From assembly GCF_036345175.1 (NCBI RefSeq), contig NZ_CP107780.1, positions 2,604,001 to 2,668,000 of the forward strand: a stretch of DNA of 64,000 bases, given 5' to 3'. The stretch comes from Streptomyces sp. NBC_00576 (GTDB lineage Bacteria > Actinomycetota > Actinomycetes > Streptomycetales > Streptomycetaceae). A program made the position numbers and the translations under genes. The notes under the pieces are model-generated. The model saw only the letters and a program-made list of their open reading frames with translations. It had not been told where the DNA came from and ran no database searches. Each line of letters opens with the position of its first letter. The first letter of the stretch is position 1. Below, one piece after another: positions 42,682 through 51,277 of this stretch.

Positions 42682-44073
42682 ATGACGAGCCGTCTGCCGC
42701 GCCGTTCGGTGCTGGGTGGAATGATCGGCGGTGTGGCGCTGGCCGCGTCCGGCACGGGGGCCGGATCCGCACTGGCCGCAGGACGCACACCGGGCGCCAA
42801 TGGACCAGGGGCCGTCGGCCCGGAGCCGTACGTGCCCGTGGCCGTGGGCAGCGGGGGCGGACCCGCCGGGTCGGACCGGGTGCATGTCCTCAAGGTCGGC
42901 CCCGAAACGGCGGCCACCGTCCTCGTGCTGGTGCCCGGCATGTTCGGGGCCGCGAACGACTTCCGGCTGCTGGCCCGTGACCTGGTCGCGGCCGTGCCCG
43001 GGTTGCAGGTGTGGGCCCTCGACCGGCGGGAGGAGAACCTCGCCGACCGCACCGGCTTCACGGGCCCGGACCCCCTCGCCTACTACCTGGACGGCCACTA
43101 CCGCACCCAGGACCCGGCCACCTCCCCCTACGCCGCGCACTGGGGCCTGCCCCTGACCCTCGCCGATCTCCGGGCCGTCGTCCGGTCGGCGGGGCGCGGT
43201 GGCCGGCGTGTGGTGCTCGGCGGGCACTCCTGGGGAGCGACGACCGCGATGGCGTACGCCGCCTGGGACTTCGACGGCTGCCCCGGCTACCGGGACCTCG
43301 CGGGACTCGTGGTCGTCGACGGCGGTGTGCTCGGGGCGTTCGACGGGACGGGCGACCCCGTCCTCGACTCGCCGGAGCAGATACGGGAACGGCTCGCGGC
43401 CATCGACGCCGGGGCGGTCTTCGACCTGACCCTGAGCGGCGTGGGTCTCGGCAGCCGCGCGGAGAGCACCCAGATCTGGTACCAGCTCGCCGGCCACTAC
43501 GCACTCCACGACCCCGACGGCCCCTCCCTCCTCCAGCCCCACCTGCCCGACGCCCTGCGCCTGCCGTACACCGTCACCAACGCGGGCCTGCTGGGCTTCT
43601 TCGTGGACGCGGGCTTCGGCTGGCCGAACTCCATCACCGTGCACTCCGGACACCTCGCCGACAGCGGGGACGTACGCGGCTGGGTCGACACCGGGATCAC
43701 ACCGATAGGCCGGGTCGCGGCTGCGTACGCAGGTCCGGTGCCGGCCGTGTGGGAGTGGTACTGGCCGGCCCGGCTCTCCGTCGACCTCGACGTCACGGAC
43801 GCCTACACCGACTCCGCGCTCGCCCGTTCCCTGGGCCTGCGACTGCACCACGCCGACCGCCTCGACGTACCGCTGTACGCCTTCGGCACGAGCTACGCCA
43901 AGGGCACGATCGAGGCAGCGGCGCGCACGGTGGTGGCCAACTCTCGCATCCCGTACGCCACTTACGAGACCGACACCGCCATGAACCACCTCGATCCGCT
44001 CTTCGCGGCACCGGCCCAGAACACCCTGACGCGCACGCTCGCGGAGTTCCTGAACGGACCGGCGGCGCGCTGA
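42682..44073 (+). CDS. Tat-exported alpha/beta hydrolase
   Basis: 463 residues. The N-terminus is a twin-arginine signal (LPRRSVLGGMIGGVALAASG). The hydrolase core has ATVLVLVPGMFGAANDFRLLA (oxyanion), VLGGHSWGATTAMAYA with nucleophile S183, and a C-terminal TDTAMNHLDPLFA that supplies the likely histidine. The substrate is unknown. ATG 42682 has TGGAGGT 9 bases upstream; the open frame runs 500 bases further upstream but is non-family. It ends at a strong terminator. Confidence 0.82.
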   Translation: MTSRLPRRSVLGGMIGGVALAASGTGAGSALAAGRTPGANGPGAVGPEPYVPVAVGSGGGPAGSDRVHVLKVGPETAATVLVLVPGMFGAANDFRLLARDLVAAVPGLQVWALDRREENLADRTGFTGPDPLAYYLDGHYRTQDPATSPYAAHWGLPLTLADLRAVVRSAGRGGRRVVLGGHSWGATTAMAYAAWDFDGCPGYRDLAGLVVVDGGVLGAFDGTGDPVLDSPEQIRERLAAIDAGAVFDLTLSGVGLGSRAESTQIWYQLAGHYALHDPDGPSLLQPHLPDALRLPYTVTNAGLLGFFVDAGFGWPNSITVHSGHLADSGDVRGWVDTGITPIGRVAAAYAGPVPAVWEWYWPARLSVDLDVTDAYTDSALARSLGLRLHHADRLDVPLYAFGTSYAKGTIEAAARTVVANSRIPYATYETDTAMNHLDPLFAAPAQNTLTRTLAEFLNGPAAR

Positions 44074-44082
44074 CGCCGGAAA

Positions 44083-44121
44083 CCCGTCCGGCCGGCCCCT
44101 CACAGGGACCGGCCGGACGGG
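44083..44121. terminator. Bidirectional terminator hairpin
   Basis: A perfect 13-bp stem, CCCGTCCGGCCGG and CCGGCCGGACGGG, with a 13-base loop, between convergent genes. Confidence 0.8.
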
Positions 44122-44129
44122 CGGGGATG

Positions 44130-44474
44130 TCAGCGGTCCCGTGTCCCCTCGGGGATCAGGTGCGGTGCGCGGGCTCCGAGGATGCCGAGCACCTCCCTGA
44201 TGGCCGGGCCTCGGAGCTCAGGGAAGAACGTCTCGTCGATCCGGTCCTCGCGGGCCCAGCTTCCGGCGAGCGACTCCGCGCACAACTGGGCGATGACACT
44301 GCTGAAGTCCTCGCGCCGAAGGACCTCGAAGATGGCCTGCTCCAGCCAGGCGCCGCCGTGGAACTCCAGATCCATGGCCGCGTCGTACTGGTCCGCCTCG
44401 GGTGCTTCCGGGTCGTTGAGGATGGCAATCAGCTGGACCGCCGCAGGGTCGTCGGGTGGTGGCGTCATCGACAT
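44130..44474 (-). CDS. Small HEAT-like hypothetical protein, possible immunity protein
   Basis: 114 residues, acidic, predicted all-helical with a HEAT-like pattern (QYDAAMDLEFHGGAWLEQAI; EVLRREDFSSVIAQLCAESL; PAIREVLGILGARAPHLI). No signal peptide. It follows a membrane-protein gene and a decayed Rhs toxin tail on the same strand. Small acidic HEAT-like proteins are common as polymorphic-toxin immunity proteins, so that role is proposed from context only. ATG 44474 is used, with GGAGG about 13 bases upstream; ATG 44468 is an alternative. Confidence 0.55.
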   Translation of the reverse strand: MSMTPPPDDPAAVQLIAILNDPEAPEADQYDAAMDLEFHGGAWLEQAIFEVLRREDFSSVIAQLCAESLAGSWAREDRIDETFFPELRGPAIREVLGILGARAPHLIPEGTRDR

Positions 44475-44531
44475 GGCCGTGACCGTTCCTCCAGCTCACC
44501 GTTCTCGCTTCGCCTCACGCAGCGCGTCGCG

Positions 44532-44945
44532 TCAGCTCACCTTGCGCGGGTGACGTTCCGCCCATGCGCCTGCCTCCTGTCGGAGGTAGGGGGGTACGCA
44601 CCAGCGAGGGCTGTTGAACCATGCGATCGAGAGCTGGAGAACGATGCCGATCACGAAGACGAGTACCAGCAGCAGAGCGACGACCGGCGCGGCGGAAGGG
44701 CTGCCGTGTTGGTGTTGACCGGCACCGATGACGATGAAGAACACCATCGCCACCAGCATCGCCAGCGCGCCGACGGAGAAGGGAGCCCACCCGCGCACGA
44801 GTCCGCGGCTCACGTCGTCCTTGAAACGGAAAACCCTTTGGTCCACGACGCGCTGGTAGTAACCCGGGTCCGTCCACAGCCTCCGGGCGCGCCAGACCGA
44901 GAAGCAGGCGCCGCCGCCCCAGAACAACAGAAGAAAGATCCCCAC
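44532..44945 (-). CDS. Small membrane protein downstream of the Rhs remnant
   Basis: 137 residues with a short N-terminal hydrophobic segment (IFLLLFWGGGACFSV) and two strong central membrane helices (VGALAMLVAMVFFIVIGAG; VVALLLVLVFVIGIVLQLSI), and a basic cytoplasmic loop between. The GTG start (44945) lies 3 bp after the end of the Rhs-like tail frame, so it was probably co-transcribed with the toxin. It could be an immunity protein or an unrelated membrane protein. Confidence 0.55.
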   Translation of the reverse strand: MGIFLLLFWGGGACFSVWRARRLWTDPGYYQRVVDQRVFRFKDDVSRGLVRGWAPFSVGALAMLVAMVFFIVIGAGQHQHGSPSAAPVVALLLVLVFVIGIVLQLSIAWFNSPRWCVPPYLRQEAGAWAERHPRKVS

Positions 44946-44948
44946 AGC

Positions 44949-45611
44949 TCACACCGCCCGATCTGGAACCAGCTGGCGACGTTGGCCTCCAACCGGCTCG
45001 ATGCCGGTACCGATAGCGGCGCCCCAGCCTATAGCCGTGTCGGCCACGCCCTCCGAGGCGCCCATGGCGGCGGACTTACGAACGAAGATGCCGTCGTCCC
45101 GGGCGGTGTCGTAGCCGGGACACACCGGAGAGGTTGGGGACCGCGAACTGACGACATGGTGCACAAGACTGCTGCCGCACGGATTCGCGAGGACGTAGCG
45201 GCCACTGTGGCCGTTGCCCGAGCCGCTGGAACCGCCGCCGCCGGTGCCGCTGCCTTGCGTGTCGGAGGCGTGAGAGCTCTTGCAGTACTTGGAGTCCGGA
45301 TCGTTCTCCGAGTGGTAGGTGCCGTACGTTCCGTTCGACCCGAAGCAGTAGTGCGGGTAGCAACTCTCCAGGCCGCTGGGGTCAGACCGGGTCGTCGCCG
45401 ATGAAGCGGCCCAGATCCGGGTCGTACTTGCGGGCGCCGACGTCGGTGTAACCGGTTGAGGTGTCCTGGGGTTTGTCCAGGCAGGAGTGGGTGGCGTCCG
45501 GCCGGCTGGTGCTGTTGGCGCTCGCCCGCGGCTGCCCGTAGGGCGTGTACCGCCGGCGGGAGGCCGTTTGCACCAGTGCGCGGCGCTGCGGGTGCGACTG
45601 CTGCTCGGCGG
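44949..45611 (-). pseudogene. Truncated and frameshifted Rhs/YD-repeat toxin C-terminal region
   Basis: On the minus strand the frame from 45608 reads an RHS-repeat-associated core: RRRYTPYGQPRAS, DKPQDTSTGYTDVGARKYDP and DLGRFIGDDPV, then a stop at 45384-45382. The expected continuation (DPSGL...) is in the next frame, SDPSGLESCYPHYC, and runs to a stop at 44949 through a Gly/Ser-rich stretch and LVHHVVSSRSPTSPVCPGYD. Thus the core and the C-terminal tail are separated by a one-base frame change. Everything N-terminal to the core is missing. The remaining frame begins within the last codons of the sigma-factor gene, marking a recombination junction. A sequencing error could explain the frameshift but not the truncation. 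Confidence 0.75.
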
Positions 45612-46454
45612 TCAGTGATTGCTGAGCATGCCTTCGCGCAGACGGGCCAGGAGGCGCGTGATCAGACGCGAGACGTGCATCTGGGAGACGCCGAGGCGTT
45701 CGCCGATCTGGGCCTGGGTGAGTTCGTCGACGAAGCGCCAGTGGATGATCTGCCGGTGGCGCTCGTCCAGTTCGGCGATCATCGGTGCGAGAGCGTGAAA
45801 GTCCTCGACCAGTCCGAGGGCCGCGTCCTCGTCGCCGATGAAGTCCGCCAGCGCGGCCTCGCCGTCCGCACTGCCGCTGATCGCCGCGTCCAGGGAGGCC
45901 GACCTGTATCCGTTGGAGGCCAGTTGGGCCTCGACGACCTCCTCCTCCGGAAGACTCATCAGCTCGGCCAGTTCACCGATCGTGGGTGTCCGGCCCAGCC
46001 GGGCGTGCAGTTCCTCGTTGGCGCGCGCCAGTTGGACGCGGGCTTCCTGCAGACGCCGGGGCACGTGCACGGCCCAGGAGGTGTCGCGGAAGAACCGCTT
46101 GATCTCACCGACGACGTAAGGGACGGCGAACGAGGCGAACTCCACCTCGCGGGACAGTTCGAACCGGTCGATCGCCTTGATCAGGCCGATCATGCCGACC
46201 TGGACGATGTCCTCCATCTCCTCCGGACCGCGGCTGCGGAACCGGCCGGCCGCGTAGCGGACGAGGGACATGTTCATCTCGATCAGCGTGTTGCGCGCGT
46301 ACTGGTATTCGGGCGTGCCCTCCTCCAGCACGGCGAGCCGGCCGAAGAACAGCTTCGACAACTCCCGCGCGTCCTTCGGCGCGACCTTGGAAGGGTCGGC
46401 GATCTCGGGAACGTCCATCTTCTGCTCGGCGGTCCGCACAGCGGTCGTCGACAT
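45612..46454 (-). CDS. SigB/SigF/SigG-family RNA polymerase sigma factor
   Basis: 280 residues of the stress/sporulation sigma family. Region 2: RNTLIEMNMSLVRYAAGRFRSRGPEEMEDIVQVGMIGLIKAIDRFELSREVEFASFAVPYVVGEIKRFFRD. Region 3: RRLQEARVQLARANEELHARLGRTPTIGELA. Region 4: LDERHRQIIHWRFVDELTQAQIGERLGVSQMHVSRLITRLLARLR. Streptomyces carry many paralogues; which one this is cannot be told here. ATG 46454 follows GGGAGAGG. A promoter of the SigB type lies upstream, suggesting control by itself or a relative. No anti-sigma gene is adjacent; its 3' neighbour is the Rhs remnant. Confidence 0.92.
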   Translation of the reverse strand: MSTTAVRTAEQKMDVPEIADPSKVAPKDARELSKLFFGRLAVLEEGTPEYQYARNTLIEMNMSLVRYAAGRFRSRGPEEMEDIVQVGMIGLIKAIDRFELSREVEFASFAVPYVVGEIKRFFRDTSWAVHVPRRLQEARVQLARANEELHARLGRTPTIGELAELMSLPEEEVVEAQLASNGYRSASLDAAISGSADGEAALADFIGDEDAALGLVEDFHALAPMIAELDERHRQIIHWRFVDELTQAQIGERLGVSQMHVSRLITRLLARLREGMLSNH

Positions 46455-46516
46455 GATGTGCCTCTCCCGGTCGATCGGTCTCGTCCTTGCCGGTCCGTCG
46501 TCCGACAGGCACGCGT

Positions 46517-46541
46517 ATACCCCGACTGCCGACCTGCATGC
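46517..46541 (-). promoter_or_regulatory. SigB-type stress promoter of the sigma gene
   Basis: On the minus strand GCAT (46541-46538) and GGGTAT (46522-46517) are separated by 15 bases, fitting the Streptomyces SigB consensus GNNTN(14-16)GGGTAC/T. The start codon is about 60 bp downstream. Confidence 0.55.
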
Positions 46542-46689
46542 CTCGAACCTTCGAACATTTCAGTCCCGCGGTCGAGCGGTTGGATCACTCGATCGTGAGT
46601 TCTTCCGCTGTCGCACCCGTTTGAACGCGATGCTCGGAAGGGCAGTGTGCGCAGGACTGCCTGGATGTACGACGGTTGAGGGAGATGGC

Positions 46690-46968
46690 GTGACGCACGA
46701 AGCGGGACGGCGCGGAGGCTTGGACGGCCAGGCGCTGTTACTGGCCGCCGGGTTGGCCGATCTGGCGGTGAGCACGGTGGGTTCGGCCCTGGGGACCGTG
46801 CGGGGGCTGCTGCGCCGGTCGGACGCCGAGGAGTTGGCGGCGGAGGCCGAGCACGAGCTCGTGGCGCGTGGGCGCCTGGTGCTGGACCGGTACGCGGCCA
46901 TGCCGCCGGCCCACCTGGAGATCCTCGCCCAGCGCGTCCTGGCCCGGAAGGCGGCCGGTGACGTCTGA
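46690..46968 (+). CDS. Small Ala/Leu-rich protein preceding the polyprenyl synthase
   Basis: 92 residues: GQALLLAAGLADLAVSTVGSALGTVRGLLRR (amphipathic or membrane-contacting helix), then a charged helical half (DAEELAAEAEHELVARGRLV, PPAHLEILAQRVLARKAA). No family recognised. GTG 46690 has GAGGGAGA 6-7 bases upstream. Its end overlaps the polyprenyl synthase start by 11 bp, so it is co-translated with it and may be a membrane tether or helper (inference). Confidence 0.6.
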   Translation: MTHEAGRRGGLDGQALLLAAGLADLAVSTVGSALGTVRGLLRRSDAEELAAEAEHELVARGRLVLDRYAAMPPAHLEILAQRVLARKAAGDV

Positions 46969-48013
46969 CCGGTGGGAGCCGGCCGCGTTCAAGGCCCGCG
47001 TCGACGAGGTACTGCGCCGGTTCGTCGCCCGGGAGGCCGACGAGTTCGCGGCGGTCGATCCCATGCTCGGCGCGGTGGCCGAGAGGCTGGAGGCGGCGGT
47101 CGCGGACGGCAAGCGGCTGCGAGCGGCATTCTGCTACTGGGGGTGGCGTGCGGTGGGGCAGCCGGACAGCGACGCGCTGGTGCGGGCGGCGGCCTCGATG
47201 GAACTGGTGCATGCCGCCGCGATCGTGCACGACGACCTCATCGACGACAGCCCGCTGCGGCATGGGCGTCCCACCACCCATGTCGCCCTCCTCGGGGCCG
47301 TAAAGGCTGGTCCGGACGCCGATGCCGCCGCGCGGTCGTTGGCGATGCTGGTGGGGGACCTGCTGATGGCGCTGGCCGGGCAGTTGTTCGCCACCAGCGG
47401 TCTGCCCGCCGCGTATCTCGTCCGGGCCCGCCCGTTGTGGGCGGTGATGGCCCGTGAGCTGATCGCGGGCGAGTGTCTGGAGATCCTGCGGACCGGAGCA
47501 GGCCCGGACACCGAGGCGTCGCTGAAGGTGATCCGGTACAAGACTGCCAAGTACACCGTCGAACACCCCCTGTTGATCGGTGGTGCGCTGGCCGGAGCGG
47601 GCACGCGGCTGCGCGAGGGCTACTCCGCGTACGGGCTGCCACTGGGCGAGGCGTTCCAGCTCCGGGACGACCTGCTCGGGCTGTTCGGAGACCCCGAGCA
47701 CACCGGCAAGGCCAACGGCGACGATGTGCGCGGCCGACGGCCCACGGCACTGCTGGCAGAGACGTGGCGGCTCGCCGACGACGCGGAGCGTGAACTGCTG
47801 AACTCCCTGCTGGGCCGGGGCGACCTGGACGGGGAGGGACTGGACGCGGTGCGCGAGGTGATGCGCCGGCTGAGGGCGCCCGACCGCATCGAGGACATGA
47901 TCGGGGCACGGGTCGAGGAGGCTCTCGGCGCCCTCCACGAGCTGGATCTACCGGCGCAGGCCACCAACGGACTGACCGCGCTGGCGCATTCCGCGGCGGT
48001 ACGCCTGTCCTGA
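46958..48013 (+). CDS. Polyprenyl diphosphate synthase family protein
   Basis: 351-residue isoprenyl synthase fold. The first Asp-rich motif is VHDDLIDDSPLRHGRPT, followed by the RYKTAKYTVEHPL region and the second Asp-rich motif FQLRDDLLGLFGD. It condenses isopentenyl diphosphate onto an allylic starter to make a trans-polyprenyl diphosphate; the product length cannot be read. GTG 46958 has GGAAGG upstream. It is followed 94 bp later by a latex-clearing-protein-like oxygenase gene. Confidence 0.88.
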   Translation: MTSDRWEPAAFKARVDEVLRRFVAREADEFAAVDPMLGAVAERLEAAVADGKRLRAAFCYWGWRAVGQPDSDALVRAAASMELVHAAAIVHDDLIDDSPLRHGRPTTHVALLGAVKAGPDADAAARSLAMLVGDLLMALAGQLFATSGLPAAYLVRARPLWAVMARELIAGECLEILRTGAGPDTEASLKVIRYKTAKYTVEHPLLIGGALAGAGTRLREGYSAYGLPLGEAFQLRDDLLGLFGDPEHTGKANGDDVRGRRPTALLAETWRLADDAERELLNSLLGRGDLDGEGLDAVREVMRRLRAPDRIEDMIGARVEEALGALHELDLPAQATNGLTALAHSAAVRLS

Positions 48014-48107
48014 CCCTCGCAGCGCGGTGGCGCGAGCCCGTGCCGTTCCGGGCAGCCGACCTCCCGCTTGTCGTGGACACCCCCGAGGAAGATGAGGAAA
48101 CCCTGCC

Positions 48108-49265
48108 TTGACCTACACCAACACATCGATGAACGACCTGCGCCAGACCGGGGACGAACTCGCCGATGCCACCGTCGCCGCACTCTTCGAACGCGGGGAG
48201 GTAGGCAAGTTCAACACCCTGATGCGCTACGTCTCCACCGTCGGCGCTCCCCTGCCCGACGGACTGCCCGACGTCGCACGCGAGTACCTGGAAGCCACCA
48301 GCACCCCGCCGGCCTGGGTGGACTGGTCGGAGATGGAGAAAGCCCGGCTGTTCTTCATCGACAACAACGTGCACATCTCCACCGCGCTGTCCTTCGCCTC
48401 CATGCCCGCCTGCTACGTCGTGCCGCACGTGGCAAAGCTGCTGTCGGCCAGCCACGGCCTGAAGTACCCGTCCAAACGGATGGCGGAGACCGGCCAGTTC
48501 ACCGTCTATCTGATGCAGCCCGACGCCTTCGAAGCCGGCAGCCGATTCATCCCCGCCGCCCAGAAGGTCCGTCTCCTGCACGCCTCCATCCGCCACCACC
48601 TCACCCGCGAGAAGCGCTGGGACACCGAGACCCTGGGCACACCGATCTGCCAGGAGGACATGATCGGCGGGCAGATGTTCTTCTCCCTGCTCGTCCTGGA
48701 CAGCCTGCACCGCCTCGGCATCCACATGTCGACCGAGGGCGCGGAGGCCTACTACTACGCGTGGCGCGTCGTCGGCGCCATGCTCGGCGTCGACCAGAAC
48801 GCCGTCCCCCAAAGTCTCGACGAGGCCCGCCAGTTCCTCGACCTGTACATGGTCCGGCACATGGGGCCCTCCGAGGAGGGCGCCCAGCTGACCCGGCAGC
48901 TGATCGACCTCTACGAGGAAGTCGTGCCCGGCACCTTCTTCGACCCGATCGTCTCCGCCCTCATCCGCCACCTCATCGGCGACACCTGCGCCGACTGGCT
49001 CCGCGTACCGCGCACCGCGTGGGACACCGTCGTCAAGGCCGTGCCCCACCTCCTCGGCGTCCTGGAGACCATCGAGGACCGCTCTCCCCTCGGCGCCTGG
49101 GCCCTGGACCGCCTCGGCCACCTCACCACGGTCCTCGAACTGTCCTCCCTCACCCGTGGACGCGTCATGCACTACGCGATCCCGGAAACCCTCAAGAAGG
49201 ACTACGGCCTATCCAGCGCGGTACCCCGCACCCACCGGTGGACCCCGCCGACCGCCACCGTCTGA
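48108..49265 (+). CDS. Latex-clearing-protein/MpaB-type heme oxygenase (DUF2236)
   Basis: 385 residues related to the rubber oxygenase Lcp and MpaB family. Visible Lcp-like features: YPSKRMAETGQFTVYL with the Rx3T motif, KVRLLHASIRHHLTREKRW supplying the likely heme-ligand His region, and GTPICQEDMIGGQMFFSLLVLD. Lcp enzymes cleave poly(cis-1,4-isoprene) double bonds with O2 at a b-type heme. Unlike secreted Lcp, no signal peptide is present, so this acts inside the cell. With the polyprenyl synthase upstream, the natural substrate may be a polyprenyl chain made in situ (inference). TTG 48108 follows GATGAGGAAA; ATG 48129 is an alternative. Confidence 0.82.
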   Translation: MTYTNTSMNDLRQTGDELADATVAALFERGEVGKFNTLMRYVSTVGAPLPDGLPDVAREYLEATSTPPAWVDWSEMEKARLFFIDNNVHISTALSFASMPACYVVPHVAKLLSASHGLKYPSKRMAETGQFTVYLMQPDAFEAGSRFIPAAQKVRLLHASIRHHLTREKRWDTETLGTPICQEDMIGGQMFFSLLVLDSLHRLGIHMSTEGAEAYYYAWRVVGAMLGVDQNAVPQSLDEARQFLDLYMVRHMGPSEEGAQLTRQLIDLYEEVVPGTFFDPIVSALIRHLIGDTCADWLRVPRTAWDTVVKAVPHLLGVLETIEDRSPLGAWALDRLGHLTTVLELSSLTRGRVMHYAIPETLKKDYGLSSAVPRTHRWTPPTATV

Positions 49266-49299
49266 CGACCGGCGCGCTCGGTGCTCTTACGAGTTGTGG

Positions 49300-49480
49300 G
49301 CATGGTCGCAGGGTGCTGTGCGGGATCCTGTTCGTGCTGTACCCCGGGATCCGCGGGGAGTTTCTGCCCCAGGAGCTGGGCTTCGGCTCGGGGATGACCT
49401 GCTGGTGACGGCTGCGGGACTGGAACGAGGCCGGGGTCTGGCAGCGCCTGCACCAGCTGCTGCTCTCCGAGCGTCGTGTG
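49300..49480 (+). pseudogene. IS5-family transposase fragment with internal stop
   Basis: In one + frame: VLCGILFVLYPGIRGEFLPQ, ELGFGSGMTCW, stop (TGA at about 49406), then RLRDWNEAGVWQRLHQLL. This matches the N-terminal region of Streptomyces IS5-type transposases, where the stop replaces an Arg (CGA to TGA). Beginning and end of the element are lost. The rest of the 545-base gap (49266-49810) holds no recognisable gene. Confidence 0.7.
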
Positions 49481-49810
49481 GCCTTCGTCCTCATCGTCGT
49501 CGGATCCGTATGGGCCGAAGGCCCCCGCCCCCTCGACACGGGCGCCGATGAGCGGCCGTTGACATCCGTCCTCGTCCGCCTGCACGCATGGGCTCACCAA
49601 GTGTCCGGCTCCCCACGCCCTCGGACCACCCTGAAGAGTTATAGGGAGCTCTCGAACCGCAATCCCCGTAGCCTGGCCATTGCCTCATAGCCGAACATTC
49701 GTCGGGGACCTCGCACGGGCAGCTACAGCAGGTCATTCCCTATTTCTTATAGCCACAGCTGCTTTCTTCGTACTGAAACACCCACCATCGACCCATGGGG
49801 GAACGGGAAT

Positions 49811-50233
49811 ATGAAAACGACGGCGAAGCGACTGACGGCGGTCGCGGGTGGACTGGTCATGGCGGCCGGCGCGCTCACGGTCGGCAGCGCGTCAACAGCG
49901 GCAGCCGCGACCTGCCACGGGGGCGCGGCCAGCAAGACTTTCAGCATGGGAACGGACCAGGCTGAGCACCGCTTCGGTCCTTACACCACCACCTCGCGGT
50001 GCAGCGACATCAACCTGAAGATCACCAGCTGGGGTAACGCCAGCCCGCTGGTAGTGCGGGTGTGCTTCCATCCGTCCTCCGGTGGCACGACCTGCAACTC
50101 CTGGAAGGAGTTCTACAAGTCGAGCGACCTGAACCAGTGGCGCGTGATCGCCAGCGATGTCAGGGACGGCACCAAGTACAGCGTCTCCATGGACCTCGCC
50201 AGCAACACGTTCAAGGGCGACCTCGCCCATTGA
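49811..50233 (+). CDS. Small secreted protein with four mature cysteines
   Basis: 140 residues. A clear signal peptide (MKTTAKRLTAVAGGLVMAAG, cleavage near AAAA-TCHGG) precedes a mature part of about 107 residues with four Cys (TCHGG, SRCSD, RVCFH, TTCNS), probably two disulfides, and a beta-rich pattern (INLKITSWG, VVRVCFHPS, KYSVSMDLA). No family recognised. GGGGGAAC precedes ATG 49811. Confidence 0.7.
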   Translation: MKTTAKRLTAVAGGLVMAAGALTVGSASTAAAATCHGGAASKTFSMGTDQAEHRFGPYTTTSRCSDINLKITSWGNASPLVVRVCFHPSSGGTTCNSWKEFYKSSDLNQWRVIASDVRDGTKYSVSMDLASNTFKGDLAH

Positions 50234-50372
50234 ACATGGCCGGATGGGGACCTTCGGCGAGCCTTGGTGCGGCGAGGTCTCACCCTTGCTGTGCAACCTT
50301 CCGCTGTCGCACCTTCAGGGTAGAAATTCACTTCAAGACATGAGCAATAAGAACCGGACCGGAGAGAATCAG

Positions 50373-50813
50373 ATGACGAAGCCCAGAACTGCACGGATCA
50401 AGGCAGCTGCCTCCGCTGGGGTGATGCTGCTGACCGGCCTCGGGATCGGCGTCACCACCGCCTCGCCCGCTGCTGCATATACGTATCTTGGTGCGTGCAA
50501 CACTGCTAAGTATGAAGGTGCGTATCAGGTCCCAGTCCCGGCCATCAAAACGGCTAGCGGAAAGTCTTCGGCGTGCTATATGCACAAGGGGGCAAATCAC
50601 GCTGGCGTCGGCTGGCTACAGCACACTCTGAACGCATGCTACGGCGAGTCCCTCGACGTCGACAACGACTTCGGTCCCGCTACCAAGAGCGCCCTCATCC
50701 GGGCCCAGCGGGAGGAAGGGATCAGCGCGGATGGCGGCTACGGCGGTGAGACGCTTCAGAATCTGGTGTGGACGAACCCCAGCTTCTCAGCATGCCGTCC
50801 AGCCGCAGGGTGA
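50373..50813 (+). CDS. Secreted peptidoglycan-binding-domain protein
   Basis: 146 residues with a signal peptide (IKAAASAGVMLLTGLGIGVT...ASPAAA) and a C-terminal PG-binding-1-like repeat (GWLQHTLNACYGESLDVDND, FGPATKSALIRAQREEGISA). The DxDxxFGPxT pattern is the family core and also occurs in the nearby kinase. ATG 50373 has GGAGAG 6 bases upstream; ATG 50340 would lengthen it by 11 residues. Codon usage in the middle (about 50480-50600) is less G/C-biased than neighbours, suggesting recent acquisition. Confidence 0.75.
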   Translation: MTKPRTARIKAAASAGVMLLTGLGIGVTTASPAAAYTYLGACNTAKYEGAYQVPVPAIKTASGKSSACYMHKGANHAGVGWLQHTLNACYGESLDVDNDFGPATKSALIRAQREEGISADGGYGGETLQNLVWTNPSFSACRPAAG

Positions 50814-51277
50814 CGGCAGCTCCGGTATTCGTGTGACGAGGATTTCGAAGTTGATCGGTATGTCTCGTCGGTGCCTCTGACTCAGTATCACGGAGTGTGA
50901 GGGGCGAAGGTTCCTCAGGGCGGTTCAAAGCCCGGGTGATCGCGTGAGTGTGCAGGTCGCGAGGGTAGGACAACGCGCGGTCCGCCCGGTCTGTACGCAA
51001 CGAAGCTCCGGCTGATGCCGGCGACCGATCAAGTCGCCTGCACCGCCCGGAGCTCGATGTGTCTTCCCTCTGCCAGACATCGATCCCGGACCTCGACGAT
51101 CACGAACTGTCCCACCCCCGCTGATCCCCGACTGCGAGGAGGCGGGAGGCACCGCGCCCCTTCACAGACTTGCGGTAGCGCGGACAAAACTTCGCTTGCT
51201 CGGCGAGGCATCCCTTACTCTGCCCCTGGTTGGACTGGGGGTGCGCCCCCATGGCGTCGGAGAAGGGGGACGACTCC
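50814..51277. other. 464-base region without an intact gene
   Basis: No intact gene was recognised. On the minus strand around 51030-51090 a short frame reads GQFVIVEVRDRCLAEGRHIE, which resembles the end of a STAS-type anti-sigma-factor antagonist, followed at once by a stop. It may be a decayed fragment, but the resemblance is weak. Confidence 0.3.
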
